Positions 12,958 to 27,900 of a DNA stretch of 64,000 bases are shown here, piece after piece (the first letter of the stretch is position 1; each line of letters opens with the position of its first letter). The notes under the pieces are model-generated. The model saw only the letters and a list, made by a program, of their open reading frames with translations, was not told the DNA's origin and did no database searches. The position numbers were made by a program, and so were the translations under genes. The DNA comes from Syngnathus acus (lineage: Eukaryota; Chordata; Actinopteri; Syngnathiformes; Syngnathidae). The stretch is taken from contig NC_051094.1 in assembly GCF_901709675.1 (NCBI RefSeq), positions 2,580,501 through 2,644,500 on the forward strand. The letters are read 5' to 3'.

Positions 12958-15900
12958 CTGCGATGGCAAATGTGAAAAGTTAGCTAGAAAGAACTACGGC
13001 TTGAATGGGAAGGAATTGTTAGCTCGACTTACGATTCACGCAGGCGATTTTAGGAACATTCCAATGTCCGTCGCCCTGACAACGGATGGTTGGGCGGTGC
13101 CTCTGAATGTATCCTGAGCTGCATTGGTACCTCACCAGCGAGTTGACCTCGTAGCGTTCACGTTGCCTCCCAAAGGTTCGGGCGTTCTCCACCAGGGGGG
13201 GCTGGTTGCATGCCACTGAGGAGCAAACGAGGTGAGAGATTGGAGAACTGATATGCTGTTGTCTGTGTGAAATGTACCTGTGCCCTTCTTGCAAGTAAAG
13301 GTCAGGTGGTAGTTGCACGGAACGTCGTTCCACTGGCCGTCCTCGTGCCAGACCATCACCACACAATCCTCTCCCGAGGTGAAGAAACTGTCAGGCTGGC
13401 TGGGCCTCCAGTTCTCGTAGTGCTGCAATTCAAGAAGCACAGGGCGAAAATCATTTTCATGGAGAAGTGGTTCTCCTTAATGTCCACAAGAGGGCGCCTC
13501 TGCGCGAAAAGATGGGTATGAGGGTTATAAATCACCAAAGGGTCATTCCAGAAGTGCAAAACATTTTCCCTCCTGCTCATTAATTGTAAATAACTAACAC
13601 AAAGTACATAAACATGCCCTCATTGCGTAATCAGAGTTGAAATGTAACTTTAGTGCAAGTGATTCCGAAATATTATTGCAAATACTATTAAAATGCCAAA
13701 TGCCCCGCCCCCTTAATGACCACGTATAAAAAAAGTAACTTCTTTGTATTTATTAAAATTTTAAACAATAGCAAATACGCTCTGAATTTTTATCTCTTAA
13801 CACACATGTCACTAATTATTGATTTCTTGAAAATATGACAAAAAATGGTTGCTTTTTTCAAAATCTTTCATGATTCATGCCAAACGCTAAACCACGTTTT
13901 GAAAAACATTCAAGTCCAATAGAATTTTGAGCATGATAATGATCATTAAACCCCAATTGCATATGTGGGGTCCATGTAAATGGACGTCAGAGTTGAAGCG
14001 TTGCCATAACATCACACAGTCGGCATGCTTAACATTACAAATGTTACTCCACGCATGTGCTGCTCATTTACACAACATACACACAGCTGGAGCGCTGCGG
14101 GGTATCCGACGTGCAATCGATGCGACCTGCAGTCTTTCAGCGCATTGTGAGTTCAAACGACCTCTTCAAAGATGAGACCCGCCTTAGCCCCCTCCTCACA
14201 CACCCCAACCCCCGACCCCTACAACAAGTCTTGTCCCTGGGCCGTGCTACTCTATCATTAGGCTTTCCAAACACAGCCACTTCCTGCTCGCCTGGCTGCT
14301 AAGGTAACAAATGTCATCAACTGTGCACAGCAGGTTGCTCGCTTACTCAAAATAATCAAACAAACTGATCAGCCACACAAGTGTACGACAAACAAAACGT
14401 TTAAAATTGGAATTCGTATAAGGGCCACACTGAGAATAATTTATAAAAATCACAAAAATACAAGGAAAAAATATACATTCAGGATTTTTCTCCTTATATT
14501 TAAGTGACATTAATATTCAAATATATATGACTAGCTTACCATAATGTTCGCTCTACTTTTAGAAATCAAGGCTCGAACACAATTTTGCTGAACACTTAGC
14601 CCTACTACGCTACTGTAGTTCACCGTTGATCATGATAGTAAAGAAAAAATGTCAACAAGCCGAGTATGTTTTTAACAAATGTGATTCCATCGAGTGAGCG
14701 TGACCACCCATGCGGACCCCCCATCTTGCTTTGTCCATTTCTCTGTCTTTCTGCAGACGGGCACAGGTGTTGTCCATCTGTGTTGTCTTCCTGCCTGGTG
14801 GCCCTTCCTTCCACCAGCCGGAGGAGGCCTCGAGGGGTTGCGAGGGGGACACTATACCATACCTGTCTACGCCTTCCAGACGACACTCTCTATCCCCTCC
14901 CCCAAAAAGTGTCACCCTCATTAGCTGAGAAAGCATCTTAGTGTTAAGATGTACCAGAAATGCTCTTTCCCGAATCTCAGTTACTTCCCATCAAGTCATG
15001 CTATCCCGAATGGCTTCTTCATATATTGTCAGGCTCACACTGTTCCCAGTTCATGAGAAAATCAACAGTGCCCTCTAATAAAGGATGTTCCTCTCGACAC
15101 GAGTGCATCTGTCATTGACATAACGTCCAAATATTTAGACTGTCGCTCTGCCATGTTTGTTGAGGGGGCGAAAAGAAGTGCGTGTGAGTGCAACCTATCT
15201 TACCGTGCGGCTCCCATCAGTCCAGTGGAAGTCACTATCAAACATTTTATCATTCAGGCCGATCCACTGGTAATCCTGGCCGAGACCTACCGACCGGAAT
15301 AGATAGCGGACGAGATATTAGGAACCGTTTATAAAACGAAACAAAATTCTCCATTTCCAAACTGTGCTGCTCAGACTTACGGTTGATAAATTGTTGCTCC
15401 TGGTGGGAATGGATGCTGGTCAGGTGAGCCCCTTGCATGCGGCACTCTCTCTCTGCTGTATCCCAGTTTCTTCTGCTTGGGAAATACTTGTAGCACTGGC
15501 CCTGAAACTTGTGCCAGCCATATTCACACGCCTCCGTGTCTGGAAGGAACGATAGCAAAAGGAATTGAGGACGACAAGGTATCTCTGGTTAGCCCTTCTA
15601 ATCAAGAAATGTTATATGAGCAAAGTATTTGTCCATTTTAGGCTGACCACGCTGTCTTGTTCTTTTGTATCACACTAATGGTGATTCTTCCGTCGAAATA
15701 TTATCAACAAAAGCCGCTCTGTTAGTTTAAGTCCTTTCATTTCAGTGCAATTAAAGACGACTACAAAAGCAAATATCTCTCTTGAGCAAACACTTCTAAA
15801 ACAGCAGCTGCCTAGTGTACACAATCTGAGGGTAATTCACTGATGAGTGATTGCTTGCAAAACAAAAGGCGGAGAATAGACACTCCAAAAGTGCCTATAC

Positions 15901-18900
15901 CCCTGCCCCCCCAAAAAAAACACTCGGCTCAGAATTAAATAAAAAAGCTAGCTAAAAAAGAATGATACGAACATAGATTTATTTTGTGCTCTGAACTAGA
16001 CCAATATGCTTGAAACTTGATTGAATATACACAAAATAATAAAGACACAGAATACCATGTAAAAAAAAAAAAAAAAACTTACCCTCCTCACAAAATAGCC
16101 CAGAATAGCTCGGGAGGCAAAGACACGTGAAGCAAGCCAGCCCATCAACGCATGTCCCTCCATTACGGCAAGGGTTGGACTGACATTCATCAATGTCTAA
16201 AAAAAGAGATATACTATTTAGAAACCACAGGAGTCTTCAAATTTGGTGTTCACACTCCATGCGTACATATTTCCTACCTATTTCACAGTGATCGCCGCCA
16301 TAACCCGGTGCGCAGCTACATGCTAGCACGCTGCCGCTCATAAGGCAAGAACCTCCATTCTGACAAATGTTTTCACCACATGAGTCAATTCCTGCAAAAA
16401 AAGAAATGACCTTTGTTCAGTAAAGACTTGCTTAATTGTATTTGTTCATGAATATTTTTCAAACATTAAGAAACCTACCGGAGATTTCAACAGGCTCGCC
16501 TACAATGGTGTCCCCCCGGGGATGGTCTGGAACCAAAGTTGTGTCCTTTCCGATGTCACTGTTTAGTTTGTCAGCCGGTTGGGTGGGGTCCACTGAGAGG
16601 AGATTCTGGTTTTGAGCTTCAGCTGGTGTCAACGTTCGGTCCGATGAGTGAATTGTAGATCCAACATTCCTTGACTCCACCGTTGATGCAGTAGTGGTAG
16701 CATCTAGCTTCAAGACGGTGTGGATTTCATTTGATCCTGAATTTGTGTACATTGTTATATCTGTTGGATTTATACTTTGATTGTCTTCCGGAATGCTCTC
16801 CACGATGTTGGGATTTGATTCCTCGTATTCAGGGGTCTCTTCATTGAAATCTTCGTAAACGATATCAACTGGGGCTTGGGTTACTCGGACATCTGTTTCA
16901 GGAGTTGGTTCGGTCATGGCGCCACTTGAAAGGTGTTCATCCGTAAGGTCGGTTGTCGTTTTTCCGGACACGGGAATGGTGACTGAAGTTGGTGATACAT
17001 CTAAGGAGTAAGAACGATGGGTGATAGCAATCTCTGACTGGGCTTGCTTCAATGATTCTTGGGGAGGTGTTGGGTTTTGTTGGGGAGGAAAGGTTGTGAC
17101 GTAGTGTATCAAAATACTTTCCTGTGAAGGTATTGATCCAAAAGGGACTTCTGAAATGTGTTCTGCTGCTTTTGTTGTAGCCACTCCTTGTTGGTTGGTA
17201 TGTATTATATCAATGGGTTCTAGTGTGCTTGTTATGTCCGTGTATTGTGTATTAGTAGAAATTCCGAGCATACCAGAAGACGGGGTTGAATACATCTGTG
17301 TCATGGGGATCTTAGTAGATGTAAAACCAGATGTTTCTTCATATAAAAATGACCCTGTCGGACTGGCCAAGTCTGCATTGTAGACACTCGGTATGGTGAC
17401 CCCAGAACCATCTTCTTCTGTTGACGTGATGAGACTTGTCTCTGTTGACACAGAAGGCTCCTCATTCTTTGAGGCACTTGAACTTTCACTCGCTGTAGCT
17501 GGTGGCCTTGTTGTTGAATTCAAAGAGGACAATTGTTCAGTCACATCTAAAATGAAATCTACTGGTGGGGTTGTAGGGCTTAAGAATGAAGATGGGAGGG
17601 TACTTTCTGGATACTTTCTGGATGCACTACCCCACGTGGGGCTTTGCTCACTTGGGCTTTCGGGAGAGGTTTTAAATGAGACGAAATTGGAATCTGTCTG
17701 TGTAGTTTCTTGCTGTGGTTTTGCAGACTGAATAGATTGTGAGGTTGATAGAAGTATTTCATCTTCCCCACTACCGGGTTCAGGCAACCCATCTAAATGT
17801 GACATTGGTTTCGGCTTCACTGTTGAAACTGTCAGTCCTTCGTTACTTGAGGTGCCAGGAACGTCGGGTTCAAAATTGGCCGTTGGTTTCACGGTACTGG
17901 AGAGAGATGACCAAATGCTCGAAGGTGTACTGCTATCGTCAACGCCATGAATAATTTCAGGCTTCTTGGTGCTGAACAGAGACGAAGCTGGCGATGTCAC
18001 TCTATCAAATGCTGTCAAATCTATTGTTGCCGTGGTTTTAAGACCAAACACATTTTCTCCTCCAGAGCCTTCATCTGAGTCAAATCCGCTTGACTCTTGT
18101 TGAGTTACTTGACTGATAAGTGAAGTAGACACATGTGCAAGAGGCGTAACAGTGACTGAATGTCCAGAAAGTTGTGAGGGTGATGTTTCGTCAGTCACAC
18201 TTGCGGCTGTGGGCGATGACGTTAAGAAGGTATCTTTGTCCTCACCATCCATCTGCTTGAGAACTGTCATTGTATGAGTATCAAGTGAGGAAACTGGTTG
18301 TGATTGTGTTACGTCATGGCTTGGTTTGACAGATACAGCTGATGATGACAATGTTTCAGTGCGTGCACTAGAAGATTCTGCAGTTAAAACAGTTTCCTCA
18401 AGATATGCTTCAGACATGGTTGTGGAGTATTCAGGAGAGGTTGCTGATGCATGTGTAGGTGTGAAGAAGTTTATAGCCTCACTTCCTGAAGCCTCGGGCT
18501 CCTCGGTCACCTCCAGTTGTTGCAACATTGTGATTGGTGTGAGGCCTCCTGCCTCTTCTGTCTGAAAGGTTGGGTGAAATGAAGAAGAGGGAACGTTGGA
18601 AATGGTATCAGCATCAATGATGATATCAGTGCTAGGGATGAGTTTAGCAGACGGGCTTTCCTCTCCTGTGCTGTCGGTAACTTTGGAGAAGGGTTCATCT
18701 TCATCTCTTGTATCTTCTGTAAATAGGATTGTTTTGTTGGGCGATGGTGTCGAAACATGCAGCACGATGGTGGATGTTTGGTCTTTAAAATCAGTATTGG
18801 AAAACTTCTCATCTGTAGTTGAAGTGACTGAATCCAACGTTTCGCTTTCATCTGTTGCCTCGCCAAATGTAACGTTCATAATCACAGATGGCTTAGAAGT

Positions 18901-21900
18901 GAACATCTCTGTGATTTGGCCGCCAGAACCCTCACCTTTTGTCAAAATCAAATCTGGTGTGAATTCATCAGTTACATGTGGAACAACTGATTGGACAGTT
19001 GGCATCACATACGATGTTTTAAGGTTCGGTTTAACTGTGCTGAAGAGAGAAGGAGCTGCAGTCACAGTAGACCTGGGTCCGCTAAAGAGAGAAGATTCCT
19101 CAGTGACAACAAATTTTGGATTCTCCAGTGTTACTGTTGTTTCTTGGCGGGAAGGTACGATAATTGTTTCACTTTCAGTAGAAGTCCTTTCATGAGATGT
19201 TGTAGCCCAAATTTCTGTGGAATGTTCCCGTATGCCATCCTTTGTTGTATTCTCTGATCTTGTTCGTGACTCAGGTAAAAAGATTGTTGATTTTTCTGTA
19301 GACTCCTCATCAGTTGAAGTATCCTCAGAGACAGCAAGCGGAATAGGTGAAGAACTGATTTGACTTGCAGTGGTGTCAAGCGCAGATGGCGTTGCTATCG
19401 GTATGGATGTTGTTGATGTGTCCAAAAATTCAGAACCCGAATTGTCATCCTCAGTGAAGACACCACTCCCGAGCTCAGTTACGTAAACCTCATTGCTAGT
19501 CTTGTAAGGTGCTTGGGTTGATTCCCATGTGGACTGTCTGCTCGGTTGAGTTGACGAATCGTATGTGCTCTCGTGTGTTTCTGTCTCATCAGTCGTTTCA
19601 ATGGCGATATAGCCACCTGATCCATCTGAACTCATCTCAAGATCATCTTCTTCAGGGGAAAGCCCAGAAGTCTCCATGTCGACATAAGTGAAAGTCTCTT
19701 TTGAGGGAAACACAGAGTGACTTGGGATTTTCATGCGTTGAGTACCTTCTTGAGGATTGGATGAAACACTAAATATATTATCTCCCGAACCTTCTTCATC
19801 AACAGTAGCTGATGGTCTGATGGTGGTTTTGGAGAAGGTGGTCTGTTCTGTAGATGGTTCTGTAGATGATGTCATTTTCTTAGTAGTAAACAGAGAAGAC
19901 ACTGACGTCACTTGAGGTTTTAAAGCAGTACTTGTTTGAATTTCAGGTGATGGTGATGATAGTTTCTCTGTGGTAGGACTGATGGATTCTGAAAGTGAAG
20001 TCGTAGCGGCTTCTGTGAATCTGTAGAAAGATGAGACATCCGTGACAGGGTGAGATGTCGGTTCAGGGTGAGAGGTGCCAATCACAACAGCTGAGTGGCT
20101 GCTGTGTTCCATTGCACTGTCTGTAGTTGGCAAAAAAGACAAACTAGATGACTTCTCTGTTAAAATTGTTGTTTGTCCATTTGAGCTATCCTGTTCTGGA
20201 CCGGCTTCAAATTCGATTGGAATATCTGAAGGATTTTGTGTAGCCATAGGTTTCTCTGTATGACTCGTGTTAAAGGTTTCTGGAGACACCGAAGTAGGTT
20301 TATCAGTATTGTGGATGGATGACAGTGTTACTGATGCTGTCGAGGCTTGACTGTTGTGAGCCTCTCGTGTTGGAGTCATTGCTGGTGTCTCTGTACTGAA
20401 CAGTGACGAAACAGTTGTTATTATTGACGTCTTCGGAAATCCATCTGTACTATCTCCAGAACTCTCAAAATCTGTGGGAGTGGCATATGATTGGATTCCA
20501 AGTTTAGTAGTTGAGCCAGTGTGGGAAGGAATAGACTCAACCATCATGCTGGATCCCTCATTCATGTCTGAAAGAGCAGATCCAGCTGGAGTTGGTTTCT
20601 CACTACTTAAAAAGGACGGTGCAGAAGTAGCAAATGTGTTTGAAATGTCACCCGTTGAATCACCATGTGGAGTACTCCTTGCCGATGTTCCTGTAGCAAA
20701 CATGGGAGAAGGTTCTCCAGTTAATTCATCACTTCTGTCTCCAGAAATCTCAGAGTCAGCCGTGGTAACTGATGATGACTTAGTTTCATAACTTTGCGTT
20801 GTTTCAATTGACACTGGCTCAAGGGGATTCGTACTGTACAAAGAAGTGTCTTTCGTAGAAGTCTCCTTTTCTTGAAGTGGCAATTGTGTTGGTCTTTCTG
20901 TGTGATACAATAAGAAAGATGTAGGCGATGATGAATCTTTTTCGGTCATCCTGGTGGGTTCACCTGAGCTCTCTTCTTCAATATCTGACAAAGTCGGAAT
21001 AGTCCTCAGCGGTAAGGATGAGTCCTCAGTTTTTCTGACAGGTTCAGAAGGTGATACGGTCATTGATGAGGTGTCAGTGCTAAACATTGAAGAGGAGGAC
21101 GTTGTTACTGAAATGAATGACTCTCCAGTAACATCAATGAGAGCTCCTGAGCCTTCAGTGGTACTGACTTTTGTTTCAGGTGTCATACTAGATCCAAGTA
21201 CGGACGTAGATGACCACAAAGGTTCTGCTGTTGGTTCTTCGGTACTGTAGCGGGTTGACAGGGCAACGGAGGTGTTTGACAAAGGATCTGTCTCGTTTCC
21301 ATGGGATGCTGTTGCTGCTGGTGTATTGGTAGGAAACACTGAACTAGTCATTTCCGTAAAGTCCTCAACGATCTCCCCAGAACCATCTATGTTATTGAGA
21401 GTGAAGAACGAGGACACTCCAGGTTGTATGGTTGATCCACTCAGAGAAGAAACAGAGTCAACCGTAGTCGTTAGACGACTCGTAAGTTCATAATCAATGT
21501 CCGGAACAGTAGACACTTTAATGGATGAAACCGTTGGAGACGCTGCCATTGTGATCTTAAAGACAGAGGTCACAGAAGTGGACGGATTTTCTGTAGCTGA
21601 TAATGTTTTTGCTTCATGGCTTTCTGACGTTTCATTGGGCATTCCTCCATGGGCTTGTGTGTAAGGAAGAGATGAGGAAAGACTGTCCTTGTCAGCAATT
21701 GACAATTTTGTGGGTGTCTCTGTGTTGAATACCGAAGACAATTCTGGAGATGCAGTGACTCTACTGGGCATCTCAGTAGATGGTCCGGGGTTATCAGTTC
21801 CATAGATTGAAGAAAAAGAAGTCGTGGACTCGCTAGTAAGACCAACGTTGTGTCCCGAACCTTCATTCAAATTGGTATTGACTAATGATAATGATTCAGT

Positions 21901-24900
21901 TTCAGGTGTTATACTTGATCCAATTACTGGCTCAGTGCTGACCTCCTGTTTCTCAGTATTTGTGACTGCAAATGAACTAGCGGGAGATTTCGTTAGTGCC
22001 TCGGTGGTGGACAGAGTAGAGGAAGATGTTTGAATGAAAATGTCTTTGCTTTCATCACCCGAACCATCGAGATCTACTGGTGTCAGAGCAGAAGTTGTAA
22101 TGTGATGAGATATACGAGTTGTTTTTGTACTATACAGAGATGATGTCGCAGTACTTGAGATTTCATCCTTACGTGATGATGTCACGGCTGGTGTCTCTGT
22201 ACTAAACATTGAAGAGACAGTTGTTTTGATTTCTGACACTCCAGAAAACTCATTGATTGTGTCTCCGGAACTTTCAAAGTCTGTTGCCATTGCAGGCATC
22301 ATGGTTGTTTGATGGAAAGATGGTAACGACTCAACCAGCACACTGCTCCTAATTCCATCATCAATATTTGGAGATGTCTGATGGAGCATGTATTGAGTCT
22401 GTTCACCTGAACCATCTCCATCTACTGGGGTCAAAGCCAAAGCTCCCTGACTCGTTGATGAACTTGTTTGTATTTCAGAATCCACTTGAGTTGTTTTTTC
22501 AGTACTATGTAGGGATGAAGCAGTTGTTAGAGGTTTGTTCGAACTGTCTTTCATCCGATCATCATGCAATGTTTTGGTCGGTATGATCTTTGAGTCACCA
22601 CTAAAAACATCGGTACCATCTCCAGAACTCTCTGTGTATGTGGTAGTATGGATTGAAGCCACTTCACTCCTCATTGTTGGGCCATTGATGGTTGGTATTG
22701 GTTTTGTCACATCAGAGACCAGGGATGGTTTGCCTGTAACTGATGTCATGTCTGGTTCATGGTTTTCTGCTGTTTCATGTGAATTTGCTTCTTGGGAGTC
22801 AATAGTGTTCAAAGGTGAACCTGTGGAAAATGTTTCTTTATCCTCAAAATGCAGGTCTGTTGTTTTTCCTGTGCTTAACAATGATGAAACTGTAGAAGAT
22901 CCTGGTAGTTGTTGAGACAGCTCAGTCAGGTCGGCTTTGGCTGTTTTGGAGGGCATTGAATTGTTTTCAGGTGTAAGGGATGCATCAACAGTCTGGCTTT
23001 TTTCATGCGACTTTGAAGAAACAGATGTCGTCATCTCTGACACACCACCATCAACGCCATTTCCAGAATTCTCTGTGTACGTGGTAGTACCGACTGAAGC
23101 CAAGTCACTCCTCATTGTTGGTCCACTGATGGTTGACGTTGGTCGTGTCACATCTGTTTCCGCTTCATGGCTTTCTATTGTTTCATGTGAGTCACTAGTA
23201 AAAGGTAGACCTTCTGGAAAGGTGCTGCTGACAGATAATGATTCCGTTTCAGGTGTACTAATTTCCGGTGCTTCATCCCCTGATCCATCACCAAGAAGTG
23301 AGGTTTCCTCTGTCAGTTCAGAAACAGGAGTCTGAACTGGTTTTTCCTTTGTCTGATCCGTTACAAATTGAAGTTCCTCTTTGAGTGAGGATAAAGTAAC
23401 TGCATCTGAAATTTCTGAACCAGCAGAGAATTCCCTGGAGACCATGCTGGGCGGTGTTTCTGTGGCCATCATTGTTATGCTAGAACCAAAAGATTGTCCT
23501 GTGGGTATTTCAGACTCGTAGATATTTGTGACCGATGTTGAAGTCTCTGTGCTGTAAACGGAAAGTGTACTTGAGGTGGAACTAAATCTAGAAGATGGCA
23601 TTGATATTGGATTATCAGAAAAAGAGGAAATTGTTGACATCACTTGCAATATGTTTGGTTTTGAGATTCCTTCAGTATTGCTCGTTTCCCCATCGGAATC
23701 ATTCGACAGGGGAATGTACACAGTCTGGAGTGAAGCTTGAGAGGAATCTTCAGCAGCTGGTGAGGCAGTGGCGCTTTTGATTTCTACTGTTGCCTCAGTT
23801 ATGTTTCTGTCTGTGGGAAGATCTGTAAACAGGGATGGATCCTCTGTTTTGTCTGTCTGAGTCACTTGTGAGTCACTCATCATAGTTGTGGGAGCGCCCC
23901 TGGACTTGTCTCCCTCTTTTTGTGTAGTTGTGGTGATGACAGTGAAGGTTACCTTATCTGATAAGATTATTTGGCTGCCTTCTGTTATTTTGGTCATTTG
24001 CGCTTCAGATGGTGATGCAGTCGGAAAGAAATGAGGAAAAGTAGTTGTTAGTAACATCCTGTCTGTGGTTTCGGAGCGAGCTTTTGGTGTGGTTTTAAAT
24101 GATGTGGTGTCTCCCGGAGTTGCAGTTGGAGCAGAAGATTTGTCTCTCTCTGTGGAGCCCTCTTCAATTTCAGAAAAAACGTCAGGGAGTTTTGTTTCAA
24201 TTGTTGGAATATTATCAGAGTCAGGGTCATCTGGGTTTAGTTTGCCTGTGCTTGAGAGGAGCCTTATCGATTTAGTGAAGCTATCTGCTGGAAGGTTGGC
24301 CCATCCATTACCCAACTCTGTGGTAGTTTCTTCATTTCCTCCTAAGCTTTTCATACTCGTCACAAATTGGTTACCTTGGGCTTCTTTGTCCTCTGGACTC
24401 AGCGGATCATGCGTTATCTCATATTTTCCATTAATGAAACTAACAATTGGAGAGGTAGTTACAGTGGCAGGAGATAAGTCTGGGTGTCCGCTCTGGAGGA
24501 CAGGCTCATCATCAAGACCTGAGGCGTTGGAATGGTCAGGCAAGACAGGAGACTCAGAGTTCTGCAACTGAAGGATCTGATCATCTGCAATAAGAGAAAG
24601 GAAAAGGCTAAAGATAAGAAAATGTGCAATGATTTTTTTTTTTATATAAATAAAACAAAACAGTGGATGACCAAAACAATATTCACAATAATCAAGTATT
24701 ACAGTCCAGCAGTATTAATATATAGTTAATTCAAGTGAAAAACGTATCTTCTATGTGCCCCCACAAATATAATCATTATGGTAATTTTTATTGGATTGTT
24801 GAGATAAAATTAAGCTGATTAATCAACTCATTTTGATCCTCAGAGGGGCAGTTTTTTTTTTATTATTATACCGCTCACGGCTATCTTACGAGTTCCACAC

Positions 24901-27900
24901 ATGGCAGTGAAAAATGTGCGTTTTTACAGTCTAATATTTGGAAATAAAAATGAATGAAATGCGGATTTCATCAACAATCTGAACACAAATGTAGAAACTG
25001 GTATTTGGAATTGAATTATTCCCGAACACATCATACTACGTCAAAGAATCGAGTATACTATATCAGTAGCTTATTTTGGGCTGTTCCTATGCAACCCAGA
25101 CAAGACATGCCTCCAACTTTTTCCAGAAAAGTTTCCCACAAATCCTGAGGGAGCAAAACGTGTGTGTCATCTGAGCCGCATGACATGATGTAGACGTAAA
25201 AGTAGCTGGAATCGCCCATTTTTCTCACGTGGCCTCCAGCTGTCCTGGCAGCGAACGGAGACTTTGTGTTAGCGCTGACATCACCACTTGATCTCAGGTC
25301 CAGTGTGAGCTACAGAAGGGCATTTGTGAGCTGCGCACCCTTACTCCAAGACATATGCTTTCTGTTTGTCTTGTTTCTGGGAGGAAAGAAATTCTACAAA
25401 CATTGTAGACATTGGATTGAAGCGCAGTCATACAGTCTATACAGGAAGACTTTCTCTGTAAGCACAGACATACGTACATACAGCGACTGGAAAGTGACTG
25501 CTAGTATTCCGTTAAACATAGCAAGAGGGAAGAACCTAGAGAACAGTTTCCAAGGGAGCCAAATAAGCAATAAATCACAGACGACTCAGAAAACCATTGT
25601 GTCATTGTTGAAGTCAGTGCGGGCATGTTTGGAGATGTGGTAGATCCTGAATTATAGTGTGGACACCTGAAATTCAGAAGTGAGCTTCTGCTCAAATGTG
25701 TTCCTGAAACGTTCTGAGACTTTTGAAAGAGAAGCTCTTGAAGACATAACAGACACACACAAGTCCTGATATCTCAAGTCAAAGCAAATCGAACTTCCAA
25801 AGAGAGGAAACAAAGTCTTGAATCTTGGAACATACTCAACATTCAACTTTGTTCAGCGTTAAAGATGTTTGAGGTCTTACCTGATGTGTTCTGCTTTTCC
25901 TTTGTGACTGTCGTTTCCGCCGCGATGCTGCCGCTGTCTGTGGTTGAAACCACTGGAGCGGTTGTGAAGAACTCAGCATCAATGTTTGCTGTCGTCTCAA
26001 CCGGTGTGAGGACATCGCCACTTTGCTCTGACATCTGATCGGCGGACTCATCCAAAACACTCATCGACGCGTCATCTGATGTCACGTGTTCGATAAGAAT
26101 GGGAGCACCCGTCCCGGTTGCTGATAGACTTTCTTCTAGTGTCGCGACATGCTGTATTAGGACTTTGTTCGCTGTGGTCGTTTCCAGTGGTGAGGGGGTG
26201 ATGGTGCTGATGTCCAACTCAGTGCCAGCAGGCTTGGTGTCACATATAAAAGTCGTGCTGGTGGGGATGACAGTGGTGGTAGGGATGTCCGTCCCATCTG
26301 TGCTGAGCAAGAGATCCTGTGATTGTCTTGTGACAGTAGCCGGCAGAACCTCTACCAGTAGACCTGTCTCTATCTCATCAGTTTGGCCATCATAAAATGG
26401 AAATTGTGGTGTCGAACTGGAAACTTTTTCACTCTCAACTCGGGTTGTCGTGTCAGTGAAATTAGAATTGAGAATAGTTTGCTCCGTTTCTCCCTCAGCA
26501 AACATGGGCTCTGTGCTAGGAGAGGCATCTCGTAGCACCGCGTCACTTTCAATCGTACTGATCTCGATGACCGAGTGATCGTCTAGCTCTTCGGACACTG
26601 ACTCTGTCGTGTCAGTGTTTCCTGTTGTGATGTGGAGCTCTGGAAACGTGTCACCACGATGGGGAATTGATTCGACAAATGTTACATTATCATCTACAAA
26701 GTCGTCAATGTCTGGGTCTACTGGTTTTAGATCATCGATGTCTTGGTCTTCCATTACGGTCGGAGCCACTGTGGTAAATAACTTCTCTTCTTTGCCTGCT
26801 GGAGTGGGTCGTGGTGGAACCATACTGGTAGAGAACATAGATGGATGATCTGTAAGGACTGGGTCCACTTCAGCCTCTGATCCAATTTCAGAAGTAACTG
26901 CACTACTCTCAAGTAAAGGAATGATGGAGGAGCTGAAGGTGGTGCTTGTGTCGTTGATCACAAAAACGTCCACGAAAGAAGTTTGGTTGACTATCTGTTT
27001 CCTTCCTGTAAAATACAAACAGTATAAAAATTAGACAACAAATATTCTCACAAAATTACAGTAGAGGTATAAGTATAAAATTCAGAGACAGTTTGTGGGA
27101 ATGAAGCTGCAATCTGTTAATTGAGCCATCTACCTTTGAGTCTAACGTGGTCATCAAACTCATGGACTGATGGGTCATTTAGGTACATCAATTTTGCTGA
27201 TTTTCCCTAATTATTTGAAAAAAAAAAATAGGATTGCTGCAGATAAGCAATACACCCAGTTTGAATAAGAACTCTGCTTCTCTAAACATTTCCTCAGGTC
27301 CCCGGAACAACAAATGTGACTCGTCGAACAGAACATAAACATTTACACCCATCCTGCCCTTTTACTGTGTAAACTCTTTACACAATTCATTAGCACTTGA
27401 ACCTTTCTGCTTTTTTTTTCCCGGTTGTCAAAGACAAACACAGCTAAAAAAAAAAAAAATGATGGTTGTAGATGACCAGATGGCTTTTATGAGATAGGTA
27501 TCGGTAGCATCAAAGTTGTTCAATAAAAGATGTATAAAATTAAGCAACCGGTGTTGTTGACCCAGTGAAGCATAAAAAAAAAAAATGCAAAGTTTAGATT
27601 AGCATGCTGGCTCGCCCTCGGAAAGCATTCCAGTATTTCACGAGGCCTCTTGGCAATATAAAGTGCCCCCCCCCCCTGTTTTCAATGTTCCTCCCATTGC
27701 TCGTATTCATTGACTCACATACGAAACGCAGTGACAAGCCTTTCGAGAGCTTTCCTCAATGACACATACCTTGTGTAAACACATCTTTTAACATACACAT
27801 ATAGTCTCTCCATCCTGGTGAAACTATTCCTGATGTCAGATACGAGACAGGATTTTTCCAAACAGGAAAACAGAGGCAGCTTTCAAAAGCAGTGCATTAT

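Noticed and set aside
16500-24570. Many long open frames on the plus strand opposite vcan exon 8
   Set aside because: They arise because the exon is open for 8 kb with biased Ser/Thr/Glu codons; none has a start context, splice sites or family resemblance.
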